From an uncultured Pseudomonadales bacterium (lineage in GTDB: Bacteria; Pseudomonadota; Gammaproteobacteria; Pseudomonadales; Azotimanducaceae), in contig OY282447.1 of NCBI GenBank assembly GCA_958296165.1, forward strand, positions 1,736,001 through 1,800,000: a DNA stretch of 64,000 bases, read 5' to 3'. A program made the position numbers and the translations under genes. Each line of letters opens with the position of its first letter. The stretch's first letter is position 1. The notes under the pieces were generated by a model. That model saw only the letters and a program-made list of their open reading frames with translations, made no database searches and was not told the origin of the DNA. Shown here in pieces: positions 8,645 through 17,413 of the stretch.

Positions 8645-9532
8645 ATGACTGAAACTCAAACCGTGCCGGCCGAATCCGAGGCTCTCGAGCGCATTCTTGC
8701 CGGCATCACTCAACTCGGCCTCAGCCAACACGTTGTGGAGCTGGAAGCGCATGGCTTCACCACGGTCAAGGGGGCGATACCGCTCGAGCAAGTGGATCGC
8801 GCGAAACGGGCAATCATAGACCGTGTAGCGGCGCAGATTGGCCGCGAAGTAGACCCCGACAGCGCCACCAGCGAGGACTTCGAGGGCATCACCTACATTC
8901 CTTACATGCTCTATGAAGACGAAGTGTTCGAGGACATCCTGATGGCGCCGAAGCCGCTGGCATTGATCACGTACCTGCTCGGCGAGAGCTGCTTGCTGTC
9001 TAGCATGGGCTGCCACTTCCGCGGCCCCGGCGGCCATCCGTTGCCGCTGCACTCAGACAACGGCAACGGCATTCCGGCACCGTTCCCGGCGTTCTCGCAA
9101 GTCGCCAACGTCAATTACGCGTTAACGCCCTACAGCCGCCCGGGCGGCGCCTTGGCGATGGTGCCGGGCAGCCACAAGCTGGCGCGCCAGCCGCGTGTGG
9201 ACGAAGCGAATCTAGGCGATGGCGGCAACCCGAACGCGGTCTCGATGGACATCTCGCCGGGCGATGCGGTGATTTGGCACGGCAACGCCTGGCACGGCTC
9301 CTTCGTGCGCCGGTTGCCCGGCATACGCATGAACTTGGCGGTGTACTTCAACCGCCAATACGTTCGCACTCAGGAGCGGCATGGCGACGCGGTGCCAGCA
9401 TCAACTCGCCAGCGCCACGCCAACGACACCCGATTTCTGAACTTGCTAGGCGCCAAGCAGCCGTACGGCTGGCAGAAGGAAGGCCCGGACTACTCCAAGT
9501 TCGCACTCATGCCGCGCGGCCTTTACGACTGA
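8645..9532 (+). CDS. Phytanoyl-CoA dioxygenase family protein (1 of 3)
   Basis: A 295-residue Fe(II)/2-oxoglutarate-dependent oxygenase. The metal site is visible as LPLHSDNGNG (His-x-Asp) and the distal His in NAWHGSFVRR; VPGSHKLARQP and the following GDAVIWHG are typical of the PhyH double-stranded helix. ATG 8645 follows a GGGGG box. It lies 95 bp after the TonB receptor on the same strand and could be co-transcribed. The substrate is unknown. Confidence 0.9.
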   Translation: MTETQTVPAESEALERILAGITQLGLSQHVVELEAHGFTTVKGAIPLEQVDRAKRAIIDRVAAQIGREVDPDSATSEDFEGITYIPYMLYEDEVFEDILMAPKPLALITYLLGESCLLSSMGCHFRGPGGHPLPLHSDNGNGIPAPFPAFSQVANVNYALTPYSRPGGALAMVPGSHKLARQPRVDEANLGDGGNPNAVSMDISPGDAVIWHGNAWHGSFVRRLPGIRMNLAVYFNRQYVRTQERHGDAVPASTRQRHANDTRFLNLLGAKQPYGWQKEGPDYSKFALMPRGLYD

Positions 9533-9580
9533 GAGCCGAGTACGCGGTCGCAGCGCGTGGAGTCCTGCGACGACCAAGCG

Positions 9581-10480
9581 CTACCGGGGTGGTCTCGGCG
9601 CGCGTGGCTGACGCGGATGGGCGCCGGACATGTCGATCAGCTTGTCGACGTGCGGCAGTAGGTCTTCGTATGTGGCGTCCGCGCCGAGCTGGACCGGGTC
9701 GTTCACCCAGACTTCGCTGCGGCTGTAGTTGCCGCCGGAAGCGTGAATGACGGCGCCGTTCGGCGCATCCTCACTGCACATGTAGAGCACGGCCGGGCTC
9801 ACCAGCGCGGGATGGCGCATGGGGTCGGGATCGCTCAAGTCCTCGTCGCGGCCCGGCACGGTATTGGTCATGCGCGTAGCGGCGCCTGGGCCTAGGCAGT
9901 TCACGCGCACGTTGCGGTTCGCGCCTTCGAGGGCCAGCACGTTGGCGAGGCCCAGCATGGCCATCTTCGCCGCTCCGTAATTGGCTTGGCCGAAGTTGCC
10001 GAAGATGCCGGAACCGGAGCTGGTGAAGACGATGCGGCCGTAGCGCTGTTCATACATGTGTGGCCATGCCGCATGGGTGACGTAGGCCGTGCCCGTTAGG
10101 TGTACCTGCATCACCAAATCGAACTCGTCGAGGGTCATGTTCTTGAAAGTGCGATCGCGCAGGATGCCGGCGTTGTTCACCAGAATGTCTACGCGGCCGT
10201 AAGCGGCAAGGGCGTCGTCGACGATGCTCTTGGCGCCGTCGCGCTCCGCCACCGACGCCTTGTTGGCAATCGCGTCGCCGCCGAGCTCCTTGATTTCCGC
10301 CACCACCGCGTCCGCCGCATCGCCGGCGCCGCTGCCGTCGACCGCGCCGCCCAAGTCGTTCACTACCACTTTGGCGCCGCGCTTGGCGAACTCGATCGCG
10401 TGGCAGCGGCCGATGCCGCCCCCGGCGCCGGTTACGATTGCCACTTTGCCTTTGAACTCGCTGTGCTCGAACTCGCTCAT
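9581..10480 (-). CDS. SDR-family 3-hydroxyacyl-CoA dehydrogenase-like oxidoreductase
   Basis: A 299-residue NAD(P)-dependent short-chain dehydrogenase. The Rossmann motif is VTGAGGGIGRCHA, followed by VVVNDLGG, LVNNAGILRD, and the catalytic Ser (FTSSGSGIFG) with YGAAK. The NDLGG and NAGILRDRTFKNM signatures match the hydroxyacyl-CoA dehydrogenase part of peroxisomal multifunctional enzyme type 2, so fatty acyl-CoA oxidation is the likely role. A close paralogue is at 37917-38792. ATG 10480 follows AGAGGGGG. Confidence 0.88.
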   Translation of the reverse strand: MSEFEHSEFKGKVAIVTGAGGGIGRCHAIEFAKRGAKVVVNDLGGAVDGSGAGDAADAVVAEIKELGGDAIANKASVAERDGAKSIVDDALAAYGRVDILVNNAGILRDRTFKNMTLDEFDLVMQVHLTGTAYVTHAAWPHMYEQRYGRIVFTSSGSGIFGNFGQANYGAAKMAMLGLANVLALEGANRNVRVNCLGPGAATRMTNTVPGRDEDLSDPDPMRHPALVSPAVLYMCSEDAPNGAVIHASGGNYSRSEVWVNDPVQLGADATYEDLLPHVDKLIDMSGAHPRQPRAPRPPR

Positions 10481-10570
10481 CGTTTCCCCCTCTCGTCTTC
10501 TGTCTTCGGTGAGCCTTGGCAGGCCGCGCTTGCCTTATGATTGCCGCTTGTGCGGCTCAAACGACGAAGG

Positions 10571-11335
10571 ATGACTCTGGAACAGGTCAACCAATACATC
10601 GAGACGGGTTATACCACCCTTCCCGGCTTCTTCGCAGCATCGGAAATCGCGGCGCTCAAGCGGGAAGTGGATCGCTGGCTGGCAGCTGGCCTGCCGCGTG
10701 ACGTGGCCGTTCCCGAAGACAAGCGCAACTTGCAGCTTATTCCGCTGTGGCCGCACAGCCGGCTGTTTCGCGCTGTGCCTTTTCACCCCAAGGTTGTTGC
10801 GGCGGTCTCGGCCCTGCTCGGCGACCCCGTGGTGAAGATTCTCGATCAGATGTTCTACAAACCGCCCGGCGACGGCATGGGCACCGATTGGCACACGGAC
10901 AACGCCTATTTCAAGATCGCCGAACCCCTGCGCGGCTGTGCCATGTGGATCGCCATCGACGACGCCCATCGAGACAATGGCGGCCTGCAAGTGGTGCCGA
11001 ACGGGTTCCGCCGCGAGTTTCCGCACGAACGCGATCCTAACAGCGACCATCACATTCGCACGCGCGTCGACCAGCGCAAGGCGGTACATTGCGAGCTCGA
11101 TGCCGGCGGCGTGGCGTTCTTCTGCTTCGGCACGCCGCACGCCACCGGGGCAAATCGCAGCGAACGCGGTCGCGCCGGAGTGGGCATCCACTTCGTGAAC
11201 GTCCGCTACGCCAATGAGGAGATGCGCAAGCGCCGACGCTGGCAGCATGTGTTTCTCACTGGCGAACGCGCCAGCGGTGGCGAGCGGGAATATGGCGAGC
11301 GGGTGTCGTTCGCCAACGAACTCGCCGCAGCCTAG
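10571..11335 (+). CDS. Phytanoyl-CoA dioxygenase family protein (2 of 3)
   Basis: A 254-residue Fe(II)/2-oxoglutarate oxygenase. Metal ligands: TDWHTDNAYF (His-x-Asp) and FGTPHATGAN (distal His); GLQVVPNGFRR is the usual turn between them. ATG 10571 is taken as start, though a TTG at 10541 extends the frame and no strong ribosome site is seen. Its stop overlaps the stop of the convergent third PhyH gene within a shared CTAG. Confidence 0.88.
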   Translation: MTLEQVNQYIETGYTTLPGFFAASEIAALKREVDRWLAAGLPRDVAVPEDKRNLQLIPLWPHSRLFRAVPFHPKVVAAVSALLGDPVVKILDQMFYKPPGDGMGTDWHTDNAYFKIAEPLRGCAMWIAIDDAHRDNGGLQVVPNGFRREFPHERDPNSDHHIRTRVDQRKAVHCELDAGGVAFFCFGTPHATGANRSERGRAGVGIHFVNVRYANEEMRKRRRWQHVFLTGERASGGEREYGERVSFANELAAA

Positions 11336-12087
11336 CAGCGCATGCGGAAGTCGTTCTGGCCGCTTTGATCCTCACCGCGCATCAGGTACAGCGTCCGCTC
11401 GGACATCGCCAGCGGGCCGCCGCGTCTGGCATCCGCCAACTCGCGTCGGTACACGGACGAAGTGGGCATGTAGCGCAAGGTCATGCCGCGCCGCGCTTGC
11501 TTGGAAAGGTTCGGCTCTGAACCATGGATGAGGTAGATGTCGTGCAGCGAAACCTGTCCGACATCCAGCACGATGTCGCGCGCTGTGTGCTCGTCGTATT
11601 CGTCGGCGCGAATCTCGAGCGGCAGGCTCAAACCGTCCGCGCCGTTGTAGTCGTGCTTGCCGAGCCGACGCTGTCGATGCGAGCCGGGGATCACGCGCAG
11701 GCAGCCGTTTGCCGGCGTAGCGGCGTCTACGGCAATCCAAACAGAGCAGGTCGCCAACGGCCGGATCGGCCAGTATTCGCCATCCTGATGCCACGGCGTC
11801 TTGCTGCCGCGGTGAGCGGGCTTGGCGAAGAAGCTCGAGTTCCACAGTGCGAAATCGGGGCCGATCAGCTGCTCCACCATGTCCAGAAGCGCTGGCATCC
11901 GGGCGATGTTGAGGAAGCTCGTGTCGTACGCCAGGAGCGCCGGGCAGTAGTCCGCGAACTGCGGATGCTTGGCGAGCAGCCGGTCGTGGGCGGCGCGAAT
12001 GTCGGCGACGGTCTCCGCGCAGAGCTGGAAGTCTGGGATCACATAGCCGTCTTCACCGTAACGGCGAATCTGTTCGTCACTCAGCAT
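11332..12087 (-). CDS. Phytanoyl-CoA dioxygenase family protein (3 of 3)
   Basis: A 251-residue Fe(II)/2-oxoglutarate oxygenase. TPWHQDGEYWPI holds His-x-Asp and YLIHGSEPNLS the distal His; CLRVIPGSHRQRR is the family hallmark. The N-terminus LSDEQIRRYGEDGYVIPDF is the standard PhyH opening. ATG 12087 has GAAGGG 8 bases upstream. It is convergent with the previous PhyH and divergent from rsgA. Confidence 0.9.
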   Translation of the reverse strand: MLSDEQIRRYGEDGYVIPDFQLCAETVADIRAAHDRLLAKHPQFADYCPALLAYDTSFLNIARMPALLDMVEQLIGPDFALWNSSFFAKPAHRGSKTPWHQDGEYWPIRPLATCSVWIAVDAATPANGCLRVIPGSHRQRRLGKHDYNGADGLSLPLEIRADEYDEHTARDIVLDVGQVSLHDIYLIHGSEPNLSKQARRGMTLRYMPTSSVYRRELADARRGGPLAMSERTLYLMRGEDQSGQNDFRMRC

Positions 12088-12149
12088 CAGAGTGCCCTTC
12101 GGTTCGCGGGCGCATCAGTATATGCCGTTGGTTTGTATACGAGGCAGGT

Positions 12150-13250
12150 GTGCAGCTAGCCAGCTTGGGTTGGCGACCGTTCTTCGCCGATCAGCTCGCT
12201 GCCAACGAAGCGACCGCCGCCTTGCGCGTAATGGGCATCCACCGCGGCGGGCATGTGTTGTCCGACGGGGTGCGCGACGTCCGGATTCGCTTGGGCCGGC
12301 TCTGGTATCGCCAAGCGCCTGAGAATCGGCCGGCCGTGGGCGATTGGGTGTTGACGGACCAGCACCGCAGCAAGATCGAACGTTTTCTCAAACGTCAGAA
12401 CGTGTTGCGGCGCATGGCGTCGGGCGCCAAGGCGGATGTGCAGCTGATCGGCGCGAACATAGATACGCTGGTGATTGTCTCTTCCTGCAACGCCGAGTTC
12501 TCGATGGCGCGCCTGCAGCGCTATCTCACCGTTGCGGCAGACGCCGAGATCGAACCGCTGATCGTGCTCACCAAGGCGGACCTCGCCACCTCAGCTGAGG
12601 GCTACGGCCAACGTGCTCGCGAGGCTGGCGGCGGGGTTGCAGTCGAAGTCGTCAACGCCTTGGATGCCGCCATGCTCGGCGGCATTCGCGCCCGATTGCA
12701 GCCGGCATGTACGGTCGCGCTGCTTGGCTCGTCCGGCGTTGGCAAGACGACGTTGCTGAATGCGCTGGCCGGTGCCGAATTCGGCGCGACCCGCGCCATC
12801 CGCGAATCGGACGCCAAGGGCAGACACACCACCACGCAGCGACTGCTGCACCGACTGCCAGACGGGAGCCTGGTGCTGGACGGCCCCGGCGTGCGCGAAT
12901 TCGGCGTGGCCGTCGGTGCTGGCGATCCGCTGCCAGCCACGAAACAACGCCTAACGAGAGGAGCGAGCGCGGCGGTTGCCCCACGGACCGCTGGCGGACA
13001 TTGGGGCGCTTACATTGAAGCGCTCGCCGGCGGCTGCCGCTTCGCCGATTGCCGCCACGACACCGAGCCCGGCTGCGCGATTCAGACAGCCATTGCCGAG
13101 GGCCGATTGCAGCGTCGCCATGTGGAGGGCTATCTCAAACTGCGCGACGAACGGAACCGGCACGCTACATCGCTGGCTGCGCGAGATCGGCGCGACCAGC
13201 GCGGCCGTCGGCGGCAGCGTAGAGGCGAGCCCACGGACGACGAGCACTAG
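12150..13250 (+). CDS. rsgA: Ribosome small-subunit-dependent GTPase A
   Basis: A late 30S-assembly GTPase of 366 residues with the circularly permuted G-motif order. An N-terminal OB-like region (GDWVLTD) comes first, then G4 VLTKADL, G1 GSSGVGKTTLL, G3 DGPGVREFG, and a C-terminal zinc knuckle CRFADCRHDTEPGC. About 43 residues separate G3 from the zinc knuckle, longer and more basic than I would expect. The C-terminal tail is Arg-rich. Start is GTG 12150, with GAGG close upstream. Confidence 0.9.
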   Translation: MQLASLGWRPFFADQLAANEATAALRVMGIHRGGHVLSDGVRDVRIRLGRLWYRQAPENRPAVGDWVLTDQHRSKIERFLKRQNVLRRMASGAKADVQLIGANIDTLVIVSSCNAEFSMARLQRYLTVAADAEIEPLIVLTKADLATSAEGYGQRAREAGGGVAVEVVNALDAAMLGGIRARLQPACTVALLGSSGVGKTTLLNALAGAEFGATRAIRESDAKGRHTTTQRLLHRLPDGSLVLDGPGVREFGVAVGAGDPLPATKQRLTRGASAAVAPRTAGGHWGAYIEALAGGCRFADCRHDTEPGCAIQTAIAEGRLQRRHVEGYLKLRDERNRHATSLAARDRRDQRGRRRQRRGEPTDDEH

Positions 13251-13502
13251 CACACACCACGACGAAGAACCAAGCGGAAGGCGTCAGACCAGAAATCCGT
13301 GGCGCGGCTGGAACGGTGGCGGCGCAGCGGATGTTCGGTGTTCTACATCGCGGTATTCGTAACGGACGCCTGACCAAGCCACGAGGGGCATGTTGTGCTT
13401 CCGCTACGCCGTCCAGACATTCGGGTCGCGAACGTGCGTCGAAGCGAGGCCGGCAACGTGTTCCGGCGGTGGAGTTGGTGGAGTTGGAAGGGAGAGCTAC
13501 CG
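13251..13502. other. Intergenic spacer, no feature seen
   Basis: A 252-bp spacer between the convergent rsgA and AbiEii-like genes. No frame on either strand gives a recognisable protein, and I saw no strong hairpin with a T-tract or repeat. Confidence 0.5.
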
Positions 13503-14417
13503 TCATTGTTTGGCCCCGGCCTGCATCGAACCAGCAATGAGCGCGTCCGTGTCGCGTATGAAGTCTGCCACCGTGCGGTGCGCTCGGCGCATCAATGCGT
13601 CTAGCCCGAGCCGCACTAGAGTCGCTGCCAGCTCTTGGCCGGACGCGAAGCGCTCTGCTTTCTGCCAGCCATCTCGTGCGGAGACGTTCAACCGCGCTTC
13701 TCCAGCCGTGTATGTGATGTCTACGCGCTCGTAGGTGGATTGCTCCATGGCCGCGATGGCGGCGGTCAGTCCGGCTACGATCAGGTGCCGCCACTGCGGG
13801 GCCGGGTCGATGATGGCCTCGGCCGCTCCTTCCGCGTAGCCGGCGGCGTCTACCCGCAGCAGGTGAAGGATTTCTCCTCGCAGGTTGGAGTCGATGTGAT
13901 TCACCGCGGTGCGCAATGCGTCTGGGTCTTCGCGGCGTGCGACGGCGATGTCGAAAACATCTCTTGCCGGCAAACGCGCACCGCGTCCGTGCAGCTTCCC
14001 GGTAAGCACGCAGGCATTCGGATAGACGGCCAGGTCGCGTCCGTCGGCGATGGCATGGATCACTGGCAGGCGCGGAACCGGGTCAAGCTGTGTGATTTCG
14101 ATTCGGCCACTCGGGAACGAGAACTTCAGAGAGTCGGTGAGCACGTCCACCGAAATTGCGCCGACCTGGCGCATGGCATCGGCGAAGTCCGGATTCCAGC
14201 GCGGGTCGAGGATCGCAATGCCGCTGTCGCTAGGCAGGAAGATATCCAGATCCGTGCTGCGTCGATGTCCCCAGCGCGCGGCCAGCAGCGTGCCGCCGCC
14301 AAGTCGCCATCGCTCGCCGGCGGGCACGACTTGACCCAGAGCAGCGTCCATGGTCGCGAACGCGGCGGCGAGCAGGGTCTTGGCAGGTTCCGGGAGTTGG
14401 AGCGTCTCCGGCTTCAT
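13503..14417 (-). CDS. AbiEii-like nucleotidyltransferase (type IV toxin-like)
   Basis: A 304-residue protein with the DNA polymerase beta-like fold of AbiEii/AbiGii toxins: WRLGGGTLLAARWGHRRSTD leads into LDIFLPSD, giving the GG...DxD nucleotidyl-transfer signature near residues 40-65. Known AbiEii enzymes modify the tRNA acceptor end and act with an antitoxin. Here ATG 14417 overlaps the stop of the upstream gene as ATGA, so the two are translationally coupled. The partner does not look like AbiEi, making this an unusual pairing. Confidence 0.75.
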   Translation of the reverse strand: MKPETLQLPEPAKTLLAAAFATMDAALGQVVPAGERWRLGGGTLLAARWGHRRSTDLDIFLPSDSGIAILDPRWNPDFADAMRQVGAISVDVLTDSLKFSFPSGRIEITQLDPVPRLPVIHAIADGRDLAVYPNACVLTGKLHGRGARLPARDVFDIAVARREDPDALRTAVNHIDSNLRGEILHLLRVDAAGYAEGAAEAIIDPAPQWRHLIVAGLTAAIAAMEQSTYERVDITYTAGEARLNVSARDGWQKAERFASGQELAATLVRLGLDALMRRAHRTVADFIRDTDALIAGSMQAGAKQ

Positions 14418-14941
14418 GGATGCACTTGTGAATCCCCTGCGGGAACTTGCCGCCGCGCTCGCGCAAAGCCGTTCAGATAATAGTTCAGCGCGTGCCGGCG
14501 ATAGCCGATGCGGTGGATGGCGGCCACTAGGATGGGCCAAGTGTAAGCCTCCTCGATCCATGCGCGTGCTATTTCCCGGTTGCTGGCTTCAGCGAGCCAG
14601 GTACGCACCACGGCCCGTTGGCGCCGACTCGGATCGGCGGTTCGGACGGCATCGTGGAACTCCGCGGGCGTTGGCGGCTGCGGCCAGCCCGCGCAACTGG
14701 AGAAAAAGCGCCAGTACACCGTGCGGCTGTTGCGGCCAGTCTCGGAGTCCAGAATGCCGGCTTGGCGGCGAAGGGCCGGGATCGGGCGAACGGCTGGCGG
14801 CCCCGGGAACGCGGAAGGTGGCAAGAGCTCGCAAGGCTGCTCCTGTGGGCCGCCAAAGACGACCTCCATGCCTGCCGCCCGAAGGCGAGCGATGTTCTCG
14901 TCCTCATCCCCTAAGCGGTAGCTGTGGACTACGCTCGACAT
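14414..14941 (-). CDS. Uncharacterised protein coupled to the AbiEii-like gene
   Basis: A 175-residue protein I do not recognise. ATG 14941 is preceded by GGAGGAAGG, a strong ribosome site. The N-terminus MSSVVHSYRLGDEDENIARL is hydrophilic; the C-terminal third is helical and basic (EIARAWIEEAYTWPILVAAI, then RRHALNYYLNGFARARRQV). No AbiEi-type winged-helix motif is obvious. Its position, first in a two-gene ATGA-coupled operon, is where an antitoxin would sit; that role is inference only. Confidence 0.6.
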   Translation of the reverse strand: MSSVVHSYRLGDEDENIARLRAAGMEVVFGGPQEQPCELLPPSAFPGPPAVRPIPALRRQAGILDSETGRNSRTVYWRFFSSCAGWPQPPTPAEFHDAVRTADPSRRQRAVVRTWLAEASNREIARAWIEEAYTWPILVAAIHRIGYRRHALNYYLNGFARARRQVPAGDSQVHP

Positions 14942-15008
14942 CGCCTTCCTCCGCTGTCGATCAACGCTCACCGGCGCTCCGGCACGCTTGTGCGCGTAGA
15001 AGCTACAA

Positions 15009-16145
15009 CTAGCGCCCATCCGCTGGCAGCGCAAGTGCGTGTATGGCGGCGATCCGCTTGCGTATGGGCGGATGCGTTCCCGAATCGAAGTCGAGGTTCT
15101 GACCTTTAAGTTCTGCGATCTTCAACAAGCCGTTCACGAGCGGTTCACGTTCGCCCAAAAGGGCTACCGCGAGCTTGTCGGCACCGTATTCTGCTCTTCG
15201 CATCGCATAGCCCGGTAACGCGCCGAACGCTACGGCCGCATAGCTTATCGCTAAGAGGAATCCCGTGATTTGATACCCCTCCGCCACTAGCGGACCGATG
15301 CAGAGCATGTGTAGCGCGAAATAACTGATGCTGGCCAGCACACACACCGGCACGAGGCGCAGCAACACATCTCTTCGGATGACGTGGGCGATTTCGTGAG
15401 CGATGATTCCTTTGATCTCCGACGAAGACATTTTCGACAAGACGCCGCCGCCGATGACGATCAAGTGGCGGAACATGCCTCCCATTGCATATGCATTGAC
15501 CAGCTCTCCATGCTGCACGCGCATATGGAGGGGCGGCATCCTCCTTTTTGCCGACAGTTCGTTCAGCCACGTTTGGATAGCCTCGAATTGGCGTTCTGTT
15601 TCGTTCTTGGCCGATAGCTGTAGAACGGGCGCACGGAAATAGCGAAGCCAAGGCAACACCATCGAGTTGTAGAGTGGAATTATCGCCACCAGTGGTGCGA
15701 GGATTATCGCCGGCAACTCCAAGGTAATCGCCAAGTCTGCGGCTGCGAAAACGAGGGCCAAGCAAGCGGCGCACCCGAACCAGCCGGCAAGCACGGTCTG
15801 CACCTTCAACATCGTGGTTTCCTCACTCGGCAATCTGCAGGCCCAGCGGAAGAGTGCCGGCCCCACATATTGTTGCGTTAGGCTGATGGCGAGATACAGG
15901 GCCGAGCCAGCCCACATGCCGATCCAGGCCGCCCCCAGCACCCCGCTTGGCGCCATATTCGGAATGAAGTCCAGCATGCCGGCGAGGTCAGCGAGCCAAA
16001 TCAGCGTGACCGTACCGCCGATGGCCGCGCCCAGCGCCGCCAGATGGGCTAGGACAAAGGGGGGGCTGTCGCGGTTGCGCATCCGAACGCCAGCGAGCAA
16101 CAGTACGCAGCCGCAGCTAAGCAGAGCAAGCAAACCGAACCACAT
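15009..16145 (-). CDS. M48-family membrane metalloprotease
   Basis: A 378-residue integral-membrane zinc protease. It has several N-terminal hydrophobic segments (LLALLSCGCVLLLAG; LAALGAAIGGTVTLIWLADL), then a cytosolic region and the catalytic HEIAHVIRRD (HExxH) with the downstream zinc Glu probably in RRAEYGADKLA. NAYAMGG ahead of the HExxH is typical of the HtpX/Ste24 group. A gene for a secreted glycine-rich peptide lies 127 bp upstream on the same strand. Confidence 0.9.
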   Translation of the reverse strand: MWFGLLALLSCGCVLLLAGVRMRNRDSPPFVLAHLAALGAAIGGTVTLIWLADLAGMLDFIPNMAPSGVLGAAWIGMWAGSALYLAISLTQQYVGPALFRWACRLPSEETTMLKVQTVLAGWFGCAACLALVFAAADLAITLELPAIILAPLVAIIPLYNSMVLPWLRYFRAPVLQLSAKNETERQFEAIQTWLNELSAKRRMPPLHMRVQHGELVNAYAMGGMFRHLIVIGGGVLSKMSSSEIKGIIAHEIAHVIRRDVLLRLVPVCVLASISYFALHMLCIGPLVAEGYQITGFLLAISYAAVAFGALPGYAMRRAEYGADKLAVALLGEREPLVNGLLKIAELKGQNLDFDSGTHPPIRKRIAAIHALALPADGR

Positions 16146-16272
16146 ACCAACCTCCCGCTACAGTTTCTGTTTCACCGCCTGCGTTCCCTCCCGGTGCTTT
16201 TTCGTCTTGCTTTCGGCAGATCGGTCAGCCGGAACTGAGACGAAAAGCATCGGGAGGGAGGCGGGGTACCGG

Positions 16273-16617
16273 CTAGGCAGCCCCTACGGCTGCACCGATG
16301 AGCAGCCCAGGAACACCGCCCACGGCACCAATCTTCGCGCCAGTCGCCGCCCCCGCGAGTGCTGTAGCAGCCACCGTGCCAACGGCTCCACCGGCAAGTG
16401 CGACACCGGCGCTTGCCGTGCTGATGATGACTGCGTCCGCGAGACCGTTGCGTCCGCGCCACCAACCTCGGCGTGCGCCGTACTTGGATATGAAGTAACC
16501 TGCTTGGGCTTCCGCCGCAACCGTTGGCGCCGGTGTAGCCGTTTGCGATGGTCCAAGACTACCTACGGCAGCCACACCGGCTATCAGGGCGCCAGCTAGA
16601 GCGTGCTTCATTTTCAT
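16273..16617 (-). CDS. Small secreted glycine-zipper (bacteriocin-like) peptide
   Basis: A 114-residue hypothetical protein. ATG 16617 is preceded by AAGGAG with a 6-base gap. Residues 1-20 form a signal-like segment (MKMKHALAGALIAGVAAVG); a proline/alanine linker follows, then a basic aromatic patch (YGARRGWWRGRNG). The last 60 residues are Gly/Ala-rich with GxxxG spacing (AGGAVGTVAATALAGAATG, GGVPGLLIGAAVGAA). Such composition occurs in class II bacteriocins and in glycine-zipper membrane proteins. Function is not established. Confidence 0.6.
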   Translation of the reverse strand: MKMKHALAGALIAGVAAVGSLGPSQTATPAPTVAAEAQAGYFISKYGARRGWWRGRNGLADAVIISTASAGVALAGGAVGTVAATALAGAATGAKIGAVGGVPGLLIGAAVGAA

Positions 16618-16753
16618 TGCTTTCTCCTTAGTGAGTTGATTGAAGCGCACCCACTGTAGCTCGCTGAGATCGCCTAACAAATGGTGCATCAGCCAGCGCT
16701 GCTGTGCGAAATCTCTGAAAGTGCGTGGAGCAGGCCGGGAGCAGATCGAAAAC

Positions 16754-17413
16754 TCACTCCAACCCCTCAAACCGCGGCGCAAGCACCTGCCACACGTTGT
16801 CCAGCAACCGCCCTTGCGCCTGCGCGGTGGGGTGTATGCCATCGCGCTGCATCAGCTCGCGATCCGTCGCCACCCCCTCCAACAAAAAAGGCACCAGTGC
16901 CGCGCCGGTAGCTTTGGCGACATCCTCGTAAACCGCGTGGAATGCCCCGGTGTAGCGCGGCCCATAGTTCGGCGGAATCTGCATTCCAGCCAGAATCGGC
17001 GCGGCGCCGGCGGCGATGACCGCTTGCGTCATGGCCAGCAGGTTGGCGCGGATGTTTGCGATGGGATAGCCGCGCAGGCCGTCGTTGCCGCCGAGCTCGA
17101 TGATTACTACGTCGGGCTGGTGTTCGGCCAGCGTGCGCGGCAGCCGTGCGAGGCCGCCGCCTGTGGTGTCGCCGCTGATGCTGGCGTTTACCACCTCGGC
17201 TGCGTCGCCGAGCCGCTCGCGGAGCAGGTACACCCAGCCTTGTTCCGATTGTATGCCGTAGCTGGCACTGATACTGTCGCCCACCACCAACACGGTTTCG
17301 GGGGCGTGGCCTTCCTGCGCCTTCGTCAGCGCATCGCGAGCGCGGTCGGCGTGAGAGGCGACGGCCGCAGCCAGCAACAGGAATCCCAACAGCAGTCGTT
17401 TCGAGTTAACCAT
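16754..17413 (-). CDS. tesA: Arylesterase / acyl-CoA thioesterase I (TesA-like, SGNH hydrolase)
   Basis: A 219-residue periplasmic lipase-like esterase. After a signal peptide (RLLLGFLLLAAAVASHA), block I is VLVVGDSISASYGI with the catalytic Ser, block II VNASISGDTTGGG, block III IELGGNDGLRG, and block V DGIHPTAQAQ with Asp/His. ATG 17413 shares CATG with the divergent ABC gene, so the two start codons overlap on opposite strands. An in-frame ATG 12 bases upstream is an alternative. The tesA/ybbA/ybbP order matches E. coli. Confidence 0.92.
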   Translation of the reverse strand: MVNSKRLLLGFLLLAAAVASHADRARDALTKAQEGHAPETVLVVGDSISASYGIQSEQGWVYLLRERLGDAAEVVNASISGDTTGGGLARLPRTLAEHQPDVVIIELGGNDGLRGYPIANIRANLLAMTQAVIAAGAAPILAGMQIPPNYGPRYTGAFHAVYEDVAKATGAALVPFLLEGVATDRELMQRDGIHPTAQAQGRLLDNVWQVLAPRFEGLE

